A stretch of 64,000 nt of DNA from Bacteroidales bacterium (GTDB taxonomy: Bacteria > Bacteroidota > Bacteroidia > Bacteroidales > UBA932): the NCBI GenBank assembly GCA_017625725.1, contig JAGAKH010000013.1:1-64000 (forward strand), read 5' to 3'. The notes beneath the pieces are model-generated. The model made no database searches. It had not been told where the DNA came from and saw only the letters and a program-made list of their open reading frames with translations. This document shows positions 9,378 to 17,714 of the stretch, piece by piece. Position 1 is the stretch's first letter; every line of letters starts with the position of its first letter. A program made the position numbers and the translations under genes.

Positions 9378-11189
9378 ATGGGAAATCTTTATGCAGAAAG
9401 GATAGAGTCACTTCGTGGTCTTATGGCCAGAAAAGGATGGGATGCAGTAATCGTAAGCGGATCGGACCCTCACAGCAGTGAGTATCCGGCTTCAAGATGG
9501 CAGCAGGTAAAATGGCTTTCGGGATTTACCGGCGAAGCCGGAGATCTTGTGATAACAGTAGATCATGCAGGACTTTGGACAGACTCCCGTTATTTCATCC
9601 AGGCTCTGGAACAGCTGGAAGGTTCAGGAGTGGAACTGCATAAGACCCGTGTCCCAGATGCAGTGGGAATTCCTCAATGGCTGTCAGGTAAGGTGCAGAC
9701 CGTAGCTGTAGACGGCCTTTGTCAAAGCGTTAGCTTCATCGAAGAACTCCAGACTGAACTTGGGAGTGAGGTCCTGATTGTGGACGCACCTGACATGATG
9801 GATGAATTGTGGGAAGACAGACCGGCCGTGCCTTCTACGCCGGTTACGACTCTGGATGTGGAATGTTTTGGCGGAAGACAGAGAACCGAGAAATTGTCAT
9901 GGCTCCGCAAGTGGATGATGATCAAGGGAGTGGACAGGGTTCTGCTGTCTTCTCTGGATGAGATTGCATGGATGCTCAATGTCAGAGGATGCGATATAGA
10001 TTATAACCCTCTTGTGATATCATATCTTCTTGTTTCTCAGGATTCGGTCAAATGGTTTGTGCGTAAGTCATCATATACCTACGACCCGGATACGGAAGAC
10101 AGTTTCGCGGAAGTCGTTGCTGATGGTGTAGAGGTCGAAGACTATGATTCTGTGTTCTATGCCTTGAGTGATTTTACACACGAGATGTCAGCTGTAAATG
10201 TATTTACCGATCCGTCTACATTGAATTACAATATATATAGCTATATAAAGGATTCATATCCGGAAGGATGCGTGATTTGCGGAACATCTCCGGTGATACT
10301 TGAAAAGTCCCTCAGGACTGCCTCGGAGATCGAGCATCTCAGACAGACATTCATCGATGACGGAGTCGCCATGGAGTGTTTCCTGCATTGGCTTGAGGTT
10401 GAGGTTTCATCCGGAAGGGAAGTGTCGGAATGGGAGGCGTCTGAAAAACTGACCTCATTCAGGGCTTTGATACCGGGTTATAGAGGAAACAGTTTCGAAA
10501 ACATCTCCGCTTACGGCCCTTCTGCAGCTCTTCCTCATTACTCCACTCCTGAAGAGGGCTCTGCTGTCATACGTCCGGAAGGCCTTTATCTGGTTGATTC
10601 CGGTGGTCAGTATCTTACCGGAACCACCGACATCACGAGAACCGTCCCTATGGGAAAATGTTCCGATCTCGAGAAGGAGGATTACACCCTTGTCCTGAAA
10701 GGAATGATAGACCTGTCTATGGCGGTCTTCCCGCGTGGAACGGCAGGTTGCCAGATAGATGCACTTGCACGCATGCCTTTGTGGAGGGCGAAACGAAATT
10801 TCGGCCATGGAACCGGCCATGGAATAGGATACTATCTTTGTGTACATGAAGGACCGCAGAGCATCCGTTATCAATACAATCCGCAGCCGCTGCTTCCTGG
10901 AATGGTTACATCAAACGAGCCAGGTCTTTATCGCGAAGGAATGCATGGAATAAGGCACGAGAACATTGTTCTGTGCCGTAAAGCCGGAGTTTCAGAGTTC
11001 GGTGAATGGCTGGAGTTCGAGACTCTTACATGCTGTCATATAGACATGTCGGCAGTAATCCCGGAACTTCTTGGAGAAGAGGAAATGGAATGGCTAAGGA
11101 ATTACAACTCATGGGTTTACGACACGCTTGCCCCACTCCTTCCGGAGGAGGTTGCCAAGTGGTTGTCACATAAGGTTTCCGATTGTTAG
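9378..11189 (+). CDS. pepP: Aminopeptidase P family protein (M24)
   Basis: A 603-residue cytosolic enzyme that removes an N-terminal residue preceding proline. Two creatinase-like N-terminal domains (about 1-310) precede the pita-bread catalytic domain. The metal ligands are visible: D in YLVDSGGQY, D in TTDITRTV, H in FGHGTGHGIG, E in TSNEPGLY and E in GIRHENIVLC. The length fits the three-domain aminopeptidase P group common in Bacteroidetes. The TAG overlaps the stop of the convergent RelA/SpoT gene, so the two transcripts meet tail to tail. Confidence 0.92.
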   Translation: MGNLYAERIESLRGLMARKGWDAVIVSGSDPHSSEYPASRWQQVKWLSGFTGEAGDLVITVDHAGLWTDSRYFIQALEQLEGSGVELHKTRVPDAVGIPQWLSGKVQTVAVDGLCQSVSFIEELQTELGSEVLIVDAPDMMDELWEDRPAVPSTPVTTLDVECFGGRQRTEKLSWLRKWMMIKGVDRVLLSSLDEIAWMLNVRGCDIDYNPLVISYLLVSQDSVKWFVRKSSYTYDPDTEDSFAEVVADGVEVEDYDSVFYALSDFTHEMSAVNVFTDPSTLNYNIYSYIKDSYPEGCVICGTSPVILEKSLRTASEIEHLRQTFIDDGVAMECFLHWLEVEVSSGREVSEWEASEKLTSFRALIPGYRGNSFENISAYGPSAALPHYSTPEEGSAVIRPEGLYLVDSGGQYLTGTTDITRTVPMGKCSDLEKEDYTLVLKGMIDLSMAVFPRGTAGCQIDALARMPLWRAKRNFGHGTGHGIGYYLCVHEGPQSIRYQYNPQPLLPGMVTSNEPGLYREGMHGIRHENIVLCRKAGVSEFGEWLEFETLTCCHIDMSAVIPELLGEEEMEWLRNYNSWVYDTLAPLLPEEVAKWLSHKVSDC

Positions 11190-13060
11190 TTAGACTGCTT
11201 GAGCCGGACTTCGTCCACACCTTCGATTTCGCTGATACTGTTCATTACAAAACGCAGTTCGTCAGCCGAATGTATGCAGAAATCAATGGTACAGGTACCG
11301 ATGTTGTCTTTTGTCTCTGTGCCTAGTCCTCTCATGGATAGTTTCAGTTTTTCGGTGATGCAGTCTATCAGGTCGCTGAGAAGATGGTATCGGTCTACAG
11401 CCACGACAATTATCCTGACAGGGTACAGAAGATCCGGACTTTCGTGGAATTCGGCTTCATGAATCAGGTTTCCATGCTGCGATGCCAGGCGTATGAGTGT
11501 CTGACAGTCTCTTTTATGCAGGGTCAGATGTTCAATGTCATCTCCAAATCCGATGATCTCATCACCAGGGAGAGGATTACAGTGAGGACATCTTATGTAT
11601 GTAGGTTTCGGTTGTTTGGCCAGATATGAGCTGACAGCTTTCTTTGCCTTATATGTCACCATGTGCCCCTGCCAGTCTTCCTTGATCTGAATCTCGTCCG
11701 CAAGTCCGATTTCTATGCAATCTCCTCTATGGAGCAGGGTCTTTACTGAAGACAGTTTGCCGTTGATACGTGCGAACTGTGCCCTTTCTCCGATCTTGCT
11801 ATGTATCTGGAAGGCGAAGTCAATTGCTGTGGCACCCTTCGGGAGAACAATGTTTTCTCCTTTAGGAGTGAATACCATGATGTCATCATTATATTCGAAG
11901 AGCAGTCGTACGTCGTCAATGAAATTGGAATTGACGCTGTCCTCGGCAACTTTCTTCAGCACGTTCCTGAAATTCTCCAGCCAGAGAGTGAGATTCTCGC
12001 TTGTCTGCTCTGCAGCACATCCGAGTCTTGACTTTCTGACCATTCTTTCGGATGCGATGTGGATCTCTTCCCATCCGCCTGTAGCGTTGAGGATGCTCAC
12101 GTGGAGACTCTCATATCCGTTTTCCTTAGGTGCATCTATGTAGTTCGAGAAGCTGCCCGGACGTTCCTTGAAATGGTCTGTAAGAATGGAATATATCATC
12201 AGACTCATATTCTTTTCAGAAATTCCGCTGTTGTCCGGAAATATGATTCGGATGTAATGCTTGTCCTGGACATGGCTGAAGTCGCAGCCTTTTGTCTTCA
12301 TCTTCCTCCAGACGCTGTAAGGCATCCTGTACCTTATCTGAGTCCTGACATTGATGCCATTGGCCGCCAGACATCCATGTATATGGTACATGAGGTTTTC
12401 CATGACATCTTTCTCGTTCTCCTTTTCCCTGGTCAGCATTCCTTCTATTTCGGCAAAATCCCTAGGGCATCTGAATTTGAAGGAAAGGGTCTCGAGTTCG
12501 GATTTGATATGATAAAGTCCGAGACGGTTGGCAAGAGGAGCATAGAAGTAGTCTGTCTCGCCTGCAATCTTCATCTGTTTGTCAGGCTTCATGCTTTCAA
12601 GCGTCCTCATGTTGTGAAGGCGGTCGGCAAGCTTGAGAAGCACGGCACGAACGTCATACTGCATTGATTCCAGCAGCTGGCGGAAATTGTCGATCTGTTT
12701 GGAGTGACTGTATTTCTCCTTCTTTTTCTTTGTAACGACATCAACAAGGAAGGCTACATCTTCACCGTAACGTTCCTTGATCTCTTCTATCGTATGGTCT
12801 GTGTCTTCCACCACATCGTGCAGAAGGGCAGCAATGACAGGATTGGCACCCAGTTCAAGCTCTTCGGCAAGAATCCTCGCTACTGCAATCGGATGTATGA
12901 TGTATGGGTCGCCTGATTTGCGGAATTGATTTCTGTGGGCATCATTCGCCAGTTCATAGGCATCCTTGATTCTCGCCATGTCTTCTGGCGAAACTGTGCG
13001 GTTGAGGACTTCATATAGTCCTGCTACACCATTGTCGATGATGGTCTGATAGTCTGTCAT
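11186..13060 (-). CDS. RelA/SpoT homologue with degenerate synthetase domain
   Basis: A 624-residue protein with the long RSH order: HD hydrolase domain (about 35-190, with FRKSGDPYIIHP and the metal motif LLHDVVEDTDHT), synthetase-like domain (about 240-350), TGS domain (about 385-450, MVFTPKGENIVLPKGATAIDFA) and a C-terminal ACT domain (about 545-620). The hydrolase motifs are intact. In the synthetase part, the usual RxKDYIA reads SFSNYIDA and the usual ExQIRT reads EEIHIAS, so residues normally needed for pppGpp synthesis are lost. I infer a mainly (p)ppGpp-degrading enzyme; a full synthetase would have to be elsewhere. Confidence 0.9.
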   Translation of the reverse strand: MTDYQTIIDNGVAGLYEVLNRTVSPEDMARIKDAYELANDAHRNQFRKSGDPYIIHPIAVARILAEELELGANPVIAALLHDVVEDTDHTIEEIKERYGEDVAFLVDVVTKKKKEKYSHSKQIDNFRQLLESMQYDVRAVLLKLADRLHNMRTLESMKPDKQMKIAGETDYFYAPLANRLGLYHIKSELETLSFKFRCPRDFAEIEGMLTREKENEKDVMENLMYHIHGCLAANGINVRTQIRYRMPYSVWRKMKTKGCDFSHVQDKHYIRIIFPDNSGISEKNMSLMIYSILTDHFKERPGSFSNYIDAPKENGYESLHVSILNATGGWEEIHIASERMVRKSRLGCAAEQTSENLTLWLENFRNVLKKVAEDSVNSNFIDDVRLLFEYNDDIMVFTPKGENIVLPKGATAIDFAFQIHSKIGERAQFARINGKLSSVKTLLHRGDCIEIGLADEIQIKEDWQGHMVTYKAKKAVSSYLAKQPKPTYIRCPHCNPLPGDEIIGFGDDIEHLTLHKRDCQTLIRLASQHGNLIHEAEFHESPDLLYPVRIIVVAVDRYHLLSDLIDCITEKLKLSMRGLGTETKDNIGTCTIDFCIHSADELRFVMNSISEIEGVDEVRLKQSN

Positions 13061-13169
13061 AGGACAATTGTTTTAGTCGACTACGTTACATGCGAAACCG
13101 CTAATTTCGGAAAATAATTTCAAAAGATGAACACTATGCCGTGTTTTTTATAGTGCATATAAAAGAAAA

Positions 13170-13198
13170 ACGGCTGGCAGGGAGTCCCTGTCAGCCGT
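13170..13198 (-). terminator. Intrinsic terminator of the cytochrome b gene
   Basis: An inverted repeat of about 14 bp (arms ACGGCTGGCAGGGA and TCCCTGTCAGCCGT in plus-strand reading, with one G-T pair) lies 20 bp after the minus-strand stop. On the minus strand it is followed by TTTTTCTTTT, so it is a classic rho-independent terminator in that direction. Confidence 0.88.
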
Positions 13199-13217
13199 AA
13201 TATATCAGAATTAATGA

Positions 13218-13916
13218 TTAGCAGCAACCGCAGCAGAAGAATCCGTTTGCATGGCAGCATGCGTTGATTGCAACAGCACTGAAACCAAGAACGATGATTG
13301 CCACGAAGATGTAGCCGATGCATGTAAGTCTCTTTTCCCAGATCTTGTTGCTCCATCCGATAGTCTGGAATGCACTCCAGAAACCGTGAGTGAGGTGGAA
13401 ACCAAGAGCACAGAACCATACGATGTAGAGTGCTGTCATCCACCAGTTCTTGAATGTCTCATTAAGAAGGAGATAAGGGTCTGTAGCATGCTCTCCCATT
13501 AACTCCTTGAGCTGCATTTCAGCCCAGAAATGTGAAAGGTGGAAAGCGAGAAGGCCAAGAACGATGATTCCGAGGACGAACATGTTCTTTGATGCCCATG
13601 ATTCAGCTTTACCCTTGCTGCCCGATGCATAACGGTTGTAGCCGCCGCGTGCCTTCATATTGCCGTAAGTGAGGATGATGGCATAGATGATGTGAACGAG
13701 GAAGCCTGCAGCAAGTACAGGGACCATGATCGTTACGATAGGAAGTGCCATGAACTCGCAACCTTTTGCGAAAAGACCGTCAGCTGCACCGTAGCTTCCA
13801 GTGAAAGTGTCGATCACTGAGAAAAAGTTGATTGTCATGTGCAGGAGAAGGAACAAGATGAGGAAGAGGCCGCTTATGCTCATGATAAGCTTCTTGGTAA
13901 TTGATGATAGTGCCAT
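13218..13916 (-). CDS. sdhC: Succinate dehydrogenase/fumarate reductase cytochrome b subunit
   Basis: A 232-residue integral membrane protein with five hydrophobic helices and histidines in helices (LLLHMTINFF, LVHIIYAIIL, LAFHLSHFW, GFHLTHGFW), the pattern of the di-haem B-type subunit that anchors succinate:quinone oxidoreductase. The motif RGGYNRYA between helices also fits. The flavoprotein and iron-sulfur genes that normally follow this gene in Bacteroidales are absent: next on this strand are the terminator and the RelA/SpoT gene. The C-terminus is unusual, INACCHANGFFCCGCC, with six cysteines in the last 13 residues or so. Either a relocated subunit or a paralogue. Confidence 0.85.
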   Translation of the reverse strand: MALSSITKKLIMSISGLFLILFLLLHMTINFFSVIDTFTGSYGAADGLFAKGCEFMALPIVTIMVPVLAAGFLVHIIYAIILTYGNMKARGGYNRYASGSKGKAESWASKNMFVLGIIVLGLLAFHLSHFWAEMQLKELMGEHATDPYLLLNETFKNWWMTALYIVWFCALGFHLTHGFWSAFQTIGWSNKIWEKRLTCIGYIFVAIIVLGFSAVAINACCHANGFFCCGCC

Positions 13917-13991
13917 AGTTGTATAAAATCAGTTATAGTTAATAATCTGTCTTGATCATCGTGATTCTAACATGCAAAGATATATTCTTTC

Positions 13992-14022
13992 TTGCAAGTT
14001 TCATAATAAATCGATATTTTTG
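13992..14022 (+). promoter_or_regulatory. Promoter of pyrH-frr
   Basis: TTG at 13992-13994, 20 bp spacer, then TATTTTTG at 14015-14022. Both elements and the spacing match the Bacteroidetes consensus. It leaves a leader of roughly 30 nt before the ATG at 14061 and makes the in-frame TTG at 14034 an unlikely start. Confidence 0.7.
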
Positions 14023-14060
14023 TTTGTCTGATTTTGATAACAACAGAAAATAATATTGAG

Positions 14061-14771
14061 ATGAGTACTTATAAGAGAGTTCTGCTCAAATTGAGTGGCG
14101 AGAGCCTTGGAGGACCTTCAGGAAAAGGTATTGATGAAAACTGGCTTGCAGCCTATGCAGAGGAGGTTGCAGAAGCTGTGAAGAATGGCCTTCAGGTGGC
14201 CATTGTAATAGGAGGAGGCAATATCTTCCGTGGTCTGCAGGGCGTTGGAAAGGGATTCGACAGGGTTAATGGAGACAAGATGGGAATGCTTGCGACAGTC
14301 ATCAATTCGCTCGGCCTGTCCATGGCGATCCGTTCTGCAGGAGTCGAGGCGGAAGTGTTTACTGCAACCCCTATGATGCCGGTTGCCAGATATTATATGA
14401 GGGATGATGCTGTGGCTGTCATGGAAAGAGGTGGTGTCGCTCTGATTGCAGGTGGTACCGGCAATCCATATTTTACAACGGACTCGGGTGCAGCCCTCCG
14501 AGCTTTGGAAATCGGTGCGGATGCCCTTCTGAAGGGAACCCGTGTGGACGGAGTCTATACGGCAGATCCGGAAAAGGACCCATCTGCAGTGAAGTATGAC
14601 GAACTTACCTTCGACAAGGCTATCGAGGACCGTCTGAAGGTCATGGATCAGACAGCATTTGCCCTTTGCCGTGAAGGAAACATGCCGATCATTGTCTTTG
14701 ACATGAACCAGAAAGGTAATCTTACCAAGCTGGTTAAAGGTGAAAAGGTCGGAACCCTCGTCCATGTATAG
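14061..14771 (+). CDS. pyrH: UMP kinase
   Basis: A 236-residue cytosolic enzyme that phosphorylates UMP to UDP with ATP. It has the amino-acid-kinase fold signature YKRVLLKLSGESL at the start, IVIGGGNIFRG at about 50, FTTDSGAALRALEIGADALLKGT at about 140 and DGVYTADPEKDPSA after it. The length agrees with bacterial PyrH (about 240). I chose the ATG giving MSTYKRVLLKLSGE; nine more residues would come from a TTG. It is followed 46 bp later by frr, a pairing common in bacteria. Confidence 0.96.
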   Translation: MSTYKRVLLKLSGESLGGPSGKGIDENWLAAYAEEVAEAVKNGLQVAIVIGGGNIFRGLQGVGKGFDRVNGDKMGMLATVINSLGLSMAIRSAGVEAEVFTATPMMPVARYYMRDDAVAVMERGGVALIAGGTGNPYFTTDSGAALRALEIGADALLKGTRVDGVYTADPEKDPSAVKYDELTFDKAIEDRLKVMDQTAFALCREGNMPIIVFDMNQKGNLTKLVKGEKVGTLVHV

Positions 14772-14817
14772 TCAGGGCCATTTCAATCAAAACAGAAATA
14801 ACTAATACAATTATATT

Positions 14818-15381
14818 ATGATTACAAAAGCAAAAGAAATTCTGTCAGGTGCGAAAGACAAGATGTCAAGTGCCGTACATCATCTTGAAGAAGACCTTAA
14901 GACATACCGTGCCGGTAAGGCTAATCCATTGGTGTTCAACAATGTAATGGTTGATTATTATGGATGTCCGACACCGCTTCCTCAGGTAGCGTCTGTAACC
15001 ACTCCAGATGCTAAGACATTGATGCTTCAGCCTTGGGAGAAGAAGATGATTCCTCTTATCGAGAAGGCTATCCTTGATGCAAACATTGGTCTGACCCCTT
15101 CAAACAATGGTGAAAGCATCCGCTGCACTGTTCCACCTCTTACAGAGGAGCGTCGTAAGGAACTTATCAAGAAAGCGAAGAATGCAGGTGAGAATGCAAA
15201 GGTAAGTGTCCGTAATGCACGCCGTGACGCTATTGAGCAGCTTAAGAAGGCAAACAAGGAGGGAATGCCTGAAGATCTTCAGAAGGAATATGAGCAGCTC
15301 GTACAGAAGGAGACTGACGCTTTCTCAAAGAAGGTTGATGAACTCGTATCGGCAAAGGAGAAGGAAGTAATGACTGTCTGA
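14818..15381 (+). CDS. frr: Ribosome recycling factor
   Basis: A 187-residue protein that splits post-termination ribosomes together with EF-G. The family pattern is complete: HLEEDLKTYRAGKANP, then VDYYGCPTPLPQVASV, LMLQPWEKKMIPLIEKAI and IRCTVPPLTEERRKELIKKAK, with a basic helical C-terminus. The length is normal for the family. Probably cotranscribed with pyrH from the promoter at 13992. Confidence 0.97.
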   Translation: MITKAKEILSGAKDKMSSAVHHLEEDLKTYRAGKANPLVFNNVMVDYYGCPTPLPQVASVTTPDAKTLMLQPWEKKMIPLIEKAILDANIGLTPSNNGESIRCTVPPLTEERRKELIKKAKNAGENAKVSVRNARRDAIEQLKKANKEGMPEDLQKEYEQLVQKETDAFSKKVDELVSAKEKEVMTV

Positions 15382-15394
15382 TCCGGATTCTGTA

Positions 15395-15424
15395 TTGCAT
15401 AATTGAAATTTATCCATATATTTG
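15395..15424 (+). promoter_or_regulatory. Promoter of the aromatic amino acid operon
   Basis: TTG at 15395-15397, 19 bp spacer, TATATTTG at 15417-15424. Initiation would fall near 15430, about 15 nt upstream of the leader peptide ATG and about 185 nt upstream of prephenate dehydratase. This leaves exactly the leader that contains the attenuator. Confidence 0.75.
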
Positions 15425-15444
15425 TAACCGCTACGGGAATTATT

Positions 15445-15504
15445 ATGGGAATTTATCGATTTAGCAGCTTCGGTTTGGGATATTTCTATTATCTGACAAG
15501 ATGA
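15445..15504 (+). CDS. Leader peptide of the Phe/Tyr operon attenuator
   Basis: A short reading frame, ATG to TGA, encodes MGIYRFSSFGLGYFYYLTR. Seven of the 19 residues are Phe or Tyr, including the run Y-F-Y-Y at 13-16. It lies between a good promoter and a terminator-like hairpin, in front of an operon that makes Phe and Tyr. This is what a classical attenuator leader looks like: slow decoding of Phe or Tyr codons would stall the ribosome over segment 1 of the RNA. The peptide itself probably has no function. Confidence 0.8.
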   Translation: MGIYRFSSFGLGYFYYLTR

Positions 15505-15582
15505 TGGACCGGACGCTGCGTATCGTATGATAATAGATTGTTTATAATGCTGTCCGGTATATATCGGACAGCATTATTTTAT
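15464..15582 (+). promoter_or_regulatory. Transcription attenuator with alternative RNA stems
   Basis: Four segments can be traced. Segment 1 inside the leader frame (GCAGC at 15464-15468 and CGGT at 15471-15474) pairs with segment 2 (ACCG at 15508-15511 and GCTGC at 15515-15519). Segment 2 (ACCGGAC, 15508-15514) can instead pair with segment 3 (GTCCGGT, 15552-15558). Segment 3 otherwise pairs with segment 4 as the terminator at 15544-15577. Stalling at Phe/Tyr codons would cover segment 1, free segment 2 to pair with segment 3 and let transcription continue into pheA. Confidence 0.78.
15544..15582 (+). terminator. Attenuator terminator hairpin
   Basis: A perfect 13-bp stem (ATAATGCTGTCCG at 15544-15556 and its complement at 15565-15577) with an 8-nt loop, followed by a short T-rich stretch (TTTAT). 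It lies 35 nt before the pheA start. The left arm overlaps the segment that can pair with the upstream antiterminator segment. Confidence 0.8.
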
Positions 15583-15616
15583 GGGTCATGTTCCAGAGTA
15601 TTAGGAGAAAAGATTT

Positions 15617-16444
15617 ATGAGAATAGCGATACAAGGAGTAAAAGGATGCTTTCACGAGCAGGCTGCAAGGCTTTTCTATGAAGGACAAGGACGGGCAATT
15701 TCTGATATAGAGGAGTGCCTTACTTTTGAAGACCTTTATAAAAGTATGGAGACAGACAAGGCTGATGCTGCCGTAATGGCGATAGAGAATACAGTTTCCG
15801 GTGGATTGCTTCCTAATTTCGAGCTGCTCCGCAAATATGACCGGAAGATCAAGGGAGAGGTGTTTCTTAGGATCCAGCAGAACCTCATGGCTCTTCCTGG
15901 TCAGAAGATAGAGGATATCAAGGAAGTCAGGACCCATTATATGGCAATAAACCAGACCCGAGAGTTCTTTAAGGATTATCCGTGGATCAGGCTGGTGGAG
16001 TCTGAAGATACAGCCAAGAGTGCTGCTGAAATAGCCTCTGAAAACCTGAGGGGAGTGGGAGCAGTGGCCTCCGAACTTGCCGCCGAAATATATGGTCTCG
16101 AGATCCTTGCGGAAAGTATAGAAACCTATAAACAGAACTTCACAAGATTCCTGATCTTTGATGATGGTCTTGAAATAGATAGGGAGAAGGTCAACAAAGT
16201 TTCAATGTGCTTTACATTGCCTCATGAGCCGGGATCTCTTGCCCATGTACTTACGATATTGTCATTTTATGGGATGAATCTGACCAGAATCCAGTCTCTT
16301 CCTATACCTGGTCATGAATGGCAGTATTTCTTTTATGTGGACATAAAGTATGAAAACCGTCTGCGTTATGAGCAGGCAGTTGCTGCAGTCCGCCCGCTGA
16401 TGGAGGATCTTGATATACTGGGCGAATATGTCGCTGCAATCTGA
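15617..16444 (+). CDS. pheA: Prephenate dehydratase
   Basis: A 275-residue cytosolic enzyme that converts prephenate to phenylpyruvate, the last committed step to Phe. The catalytic part opens with IAIQGVKGCFHEQAA and has AVMAIENTVSGGLLPNFELL and the TRF motif in NFTRFLIF. A C-terminal ACT domain begins near 195 (PGSLAHVLTILSFYGMNL). The usual ESRP motif that binds Phe in the ACT domain is replaced by RIQSLPIPG, so feedback control may differ. There is no fused chorismate mutase; that activity is fused to the DAHP synthase at the end of the operon. First structural gene after the attenuator. Confidence 0.94.
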   Translation: MRIAIQGVKGCFHEQAARLFYEGQGRAISDIEECLTFEDLYKSMETDKADAAVMAIENTVSGGLLPNFELLRKYDRKIKGEVFLRIQQNLMALPGQKIEDIKEVRTHYMAINQTREFFKDYPWIRLVESEDTAKSAAEIASENLRGVGAVASELAAEIYGLEILAESIETYKQNFTRFLIFDDGLEIDREKVNKVSMCFTLPHEPGSLAHVLTILSFYGMNLTRIQSLPIPGHEWQYFFYVDIKYENRLRYEQAVAAVRPLMEDLDILGEYVAAI

Positions 16445-16480
16445 AAGGCATAGAATATCAATACAAGTAAATTCAAGGAC

Positions 16481-17695
16481 ATGATAATACAACCAGCAGA
16501 AAGGACAGAAAGTGTACAGGAGTATTATTTCTCCAGGAAGCTTAAGGAAATTGCTCAAATGAATCAGCAAAGGGCATCTTCTGGTGAAGATCCGGTGATA
16601 AATCTGGGCATAGGCTCGCCTGACGGCATGCCTCCGGCACCTGCTGTGGCGGCATTATGTGAAGAAGCCAGGCAGCCTGGCAATCATGCATATCAGAGTT
16701 ATGTCGGGCTTCCTGAATTGAGGGAGGCATTTGCTGAGTGGTACGGCAGATGGTATGGCGTGACTCTTGATCCTAAGTCGGAAATCCAGCCCCTGGTGGG
16801 TTCCAAGGAGGGAATCCTTCTCATTTCTCTTGCATTTCTGAATAAGGGTGACAAGGTTCTTGTCCCGGATCCAGGCTATCCTACATATTCATCAGCTTCC
16901 AGACTGGTAGAGGCAGAGATCCTCACATATGACCTCAGGCAGGACAAGGGATGGGAACCGGATTTCGATGCTTTGGAAAAGATGGACCTGACAGGAGTGA
17001 AGATAATGTGGACCAATTACCCGAATATGCCTACAGGTGCTCCTGCTACTGAATCTCTATATTCAAGACTTGTCGCCTTCGGAATGAGGCACGGAATACT
17101 GATCTGCAATGACAATCCATATAGCTTCATATTGAATGACAATCCATTGTCTATTCTTGCACAACCGCAAGCCAAGGATTGCTGTCTTGAGCTGAATTCT
17201 CTGAGCAAGGCCCATAACATGGCTGGCTGGCGTGTCGGTATGGTGGCTGCAGACAAGGAAATAATCGCTCAGATACTTAAGGTAAAGAGTCAGATGGATT
17301 CAGGAATGTTCAAGCCTCTTCAGCTAGCAGCAGTTCAGGCTCTGTCTCAGGGTAAGGAATGGTTTGACTCCCTTAATGCGGAGTATGCACTCAGACGGCA
17401 GCTGGCAGGAAGGATATTCGATCTGCTGGGTGCGGAATACGAGAAGGATTCAGCTGGAATGTTCCTTTGGGGAAAGGTAGATGCCGGATTGGGCAAGGAA
17501 GATAAATCGGCAGGAGAATGCCTGTCTGACCTCATCCTTTATAAAGCAGGGGTTTTCATCACCCCGGGCTTTATCTTCGGAAAGAATGGAGAGAATTACA
17601 TCCGTATATCTCTTTGTGCAAAGCCAGAAGTTCTCTCGAGGGCCGAGCAGAAGATCAGAATAATATTAGAGGATAAGGAGCATCTGGATTTTTAA
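16481..17695 (+). CDS. Class I aminotransferase, probably aromatic/prephenate
   Basis: A 404-residue PLP enzyme of fold type I. The Schiff-base lysine is in NSLSKAHNMAGWRVG at about 245; the usual NYPNMPTGAPA and CNDNPYSF motifs precede it, and an arginine for the substrate carboxylate is in YIRISLC near the end. Its place between pheA and tyrA argues for transamination of phenylpyruvate and 4-hydroxyphenylpyruvate (or of prephenate), but sequence alone does not exclude an aspartate or LL-diaminopimelate-type enzyme. It follows pheA by 36 bp. Confidence 0.88.
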   Translation: MIIQPAERTESVQEYYFSRKLKEIAQMNQQRASSGEDPVINLGIGSPDGMPPAPAVAALCEEARQPGNHAYQSYVGLPELREAFAEWYGRWYGVTLDPKSEIQPLVGSKEGILLISLAFLNKGDKVLVPDPGYPTYSSASRLVEAEILTYDLRQDKGWEPDFDALEKMDLTGVKIMWTNYPNMPTGAPATESLYSRLVAFGMRHGILICNDNPYSFILNDNPLSILAQPQAKDCCLELNSLSKAHNMAGWRVGMVAADKEIIAQILKVKSQMDSGMFKPLQLAAVQALSQGKEWFDSLNAEYALRRQLAGRIFDLLGAEYEKDSAGMFLWGKVDAGLGKEDKSAGECLSDLILYKAGVFITPGFIFGKNGENYIRISLCAKPEVLSRAEQKIRIILEDKEHLDF

Positions 17696-17714
17696 TTGAA
17701 CATAGACAGGATTT

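Noticed and set aside
12059..12667. 202-residue plus-strand frame inside the RelA/SpoT gene
   Set aside because: The opposite strand codes for conserved RSH domains; the plus-strand product has no recognisable features.
14118..14765. 215-residue minus-strand frame opposite pyrH
   Set aside because: PyrH is certain on the plus strand; the frame is a mirror of its codon pattern.
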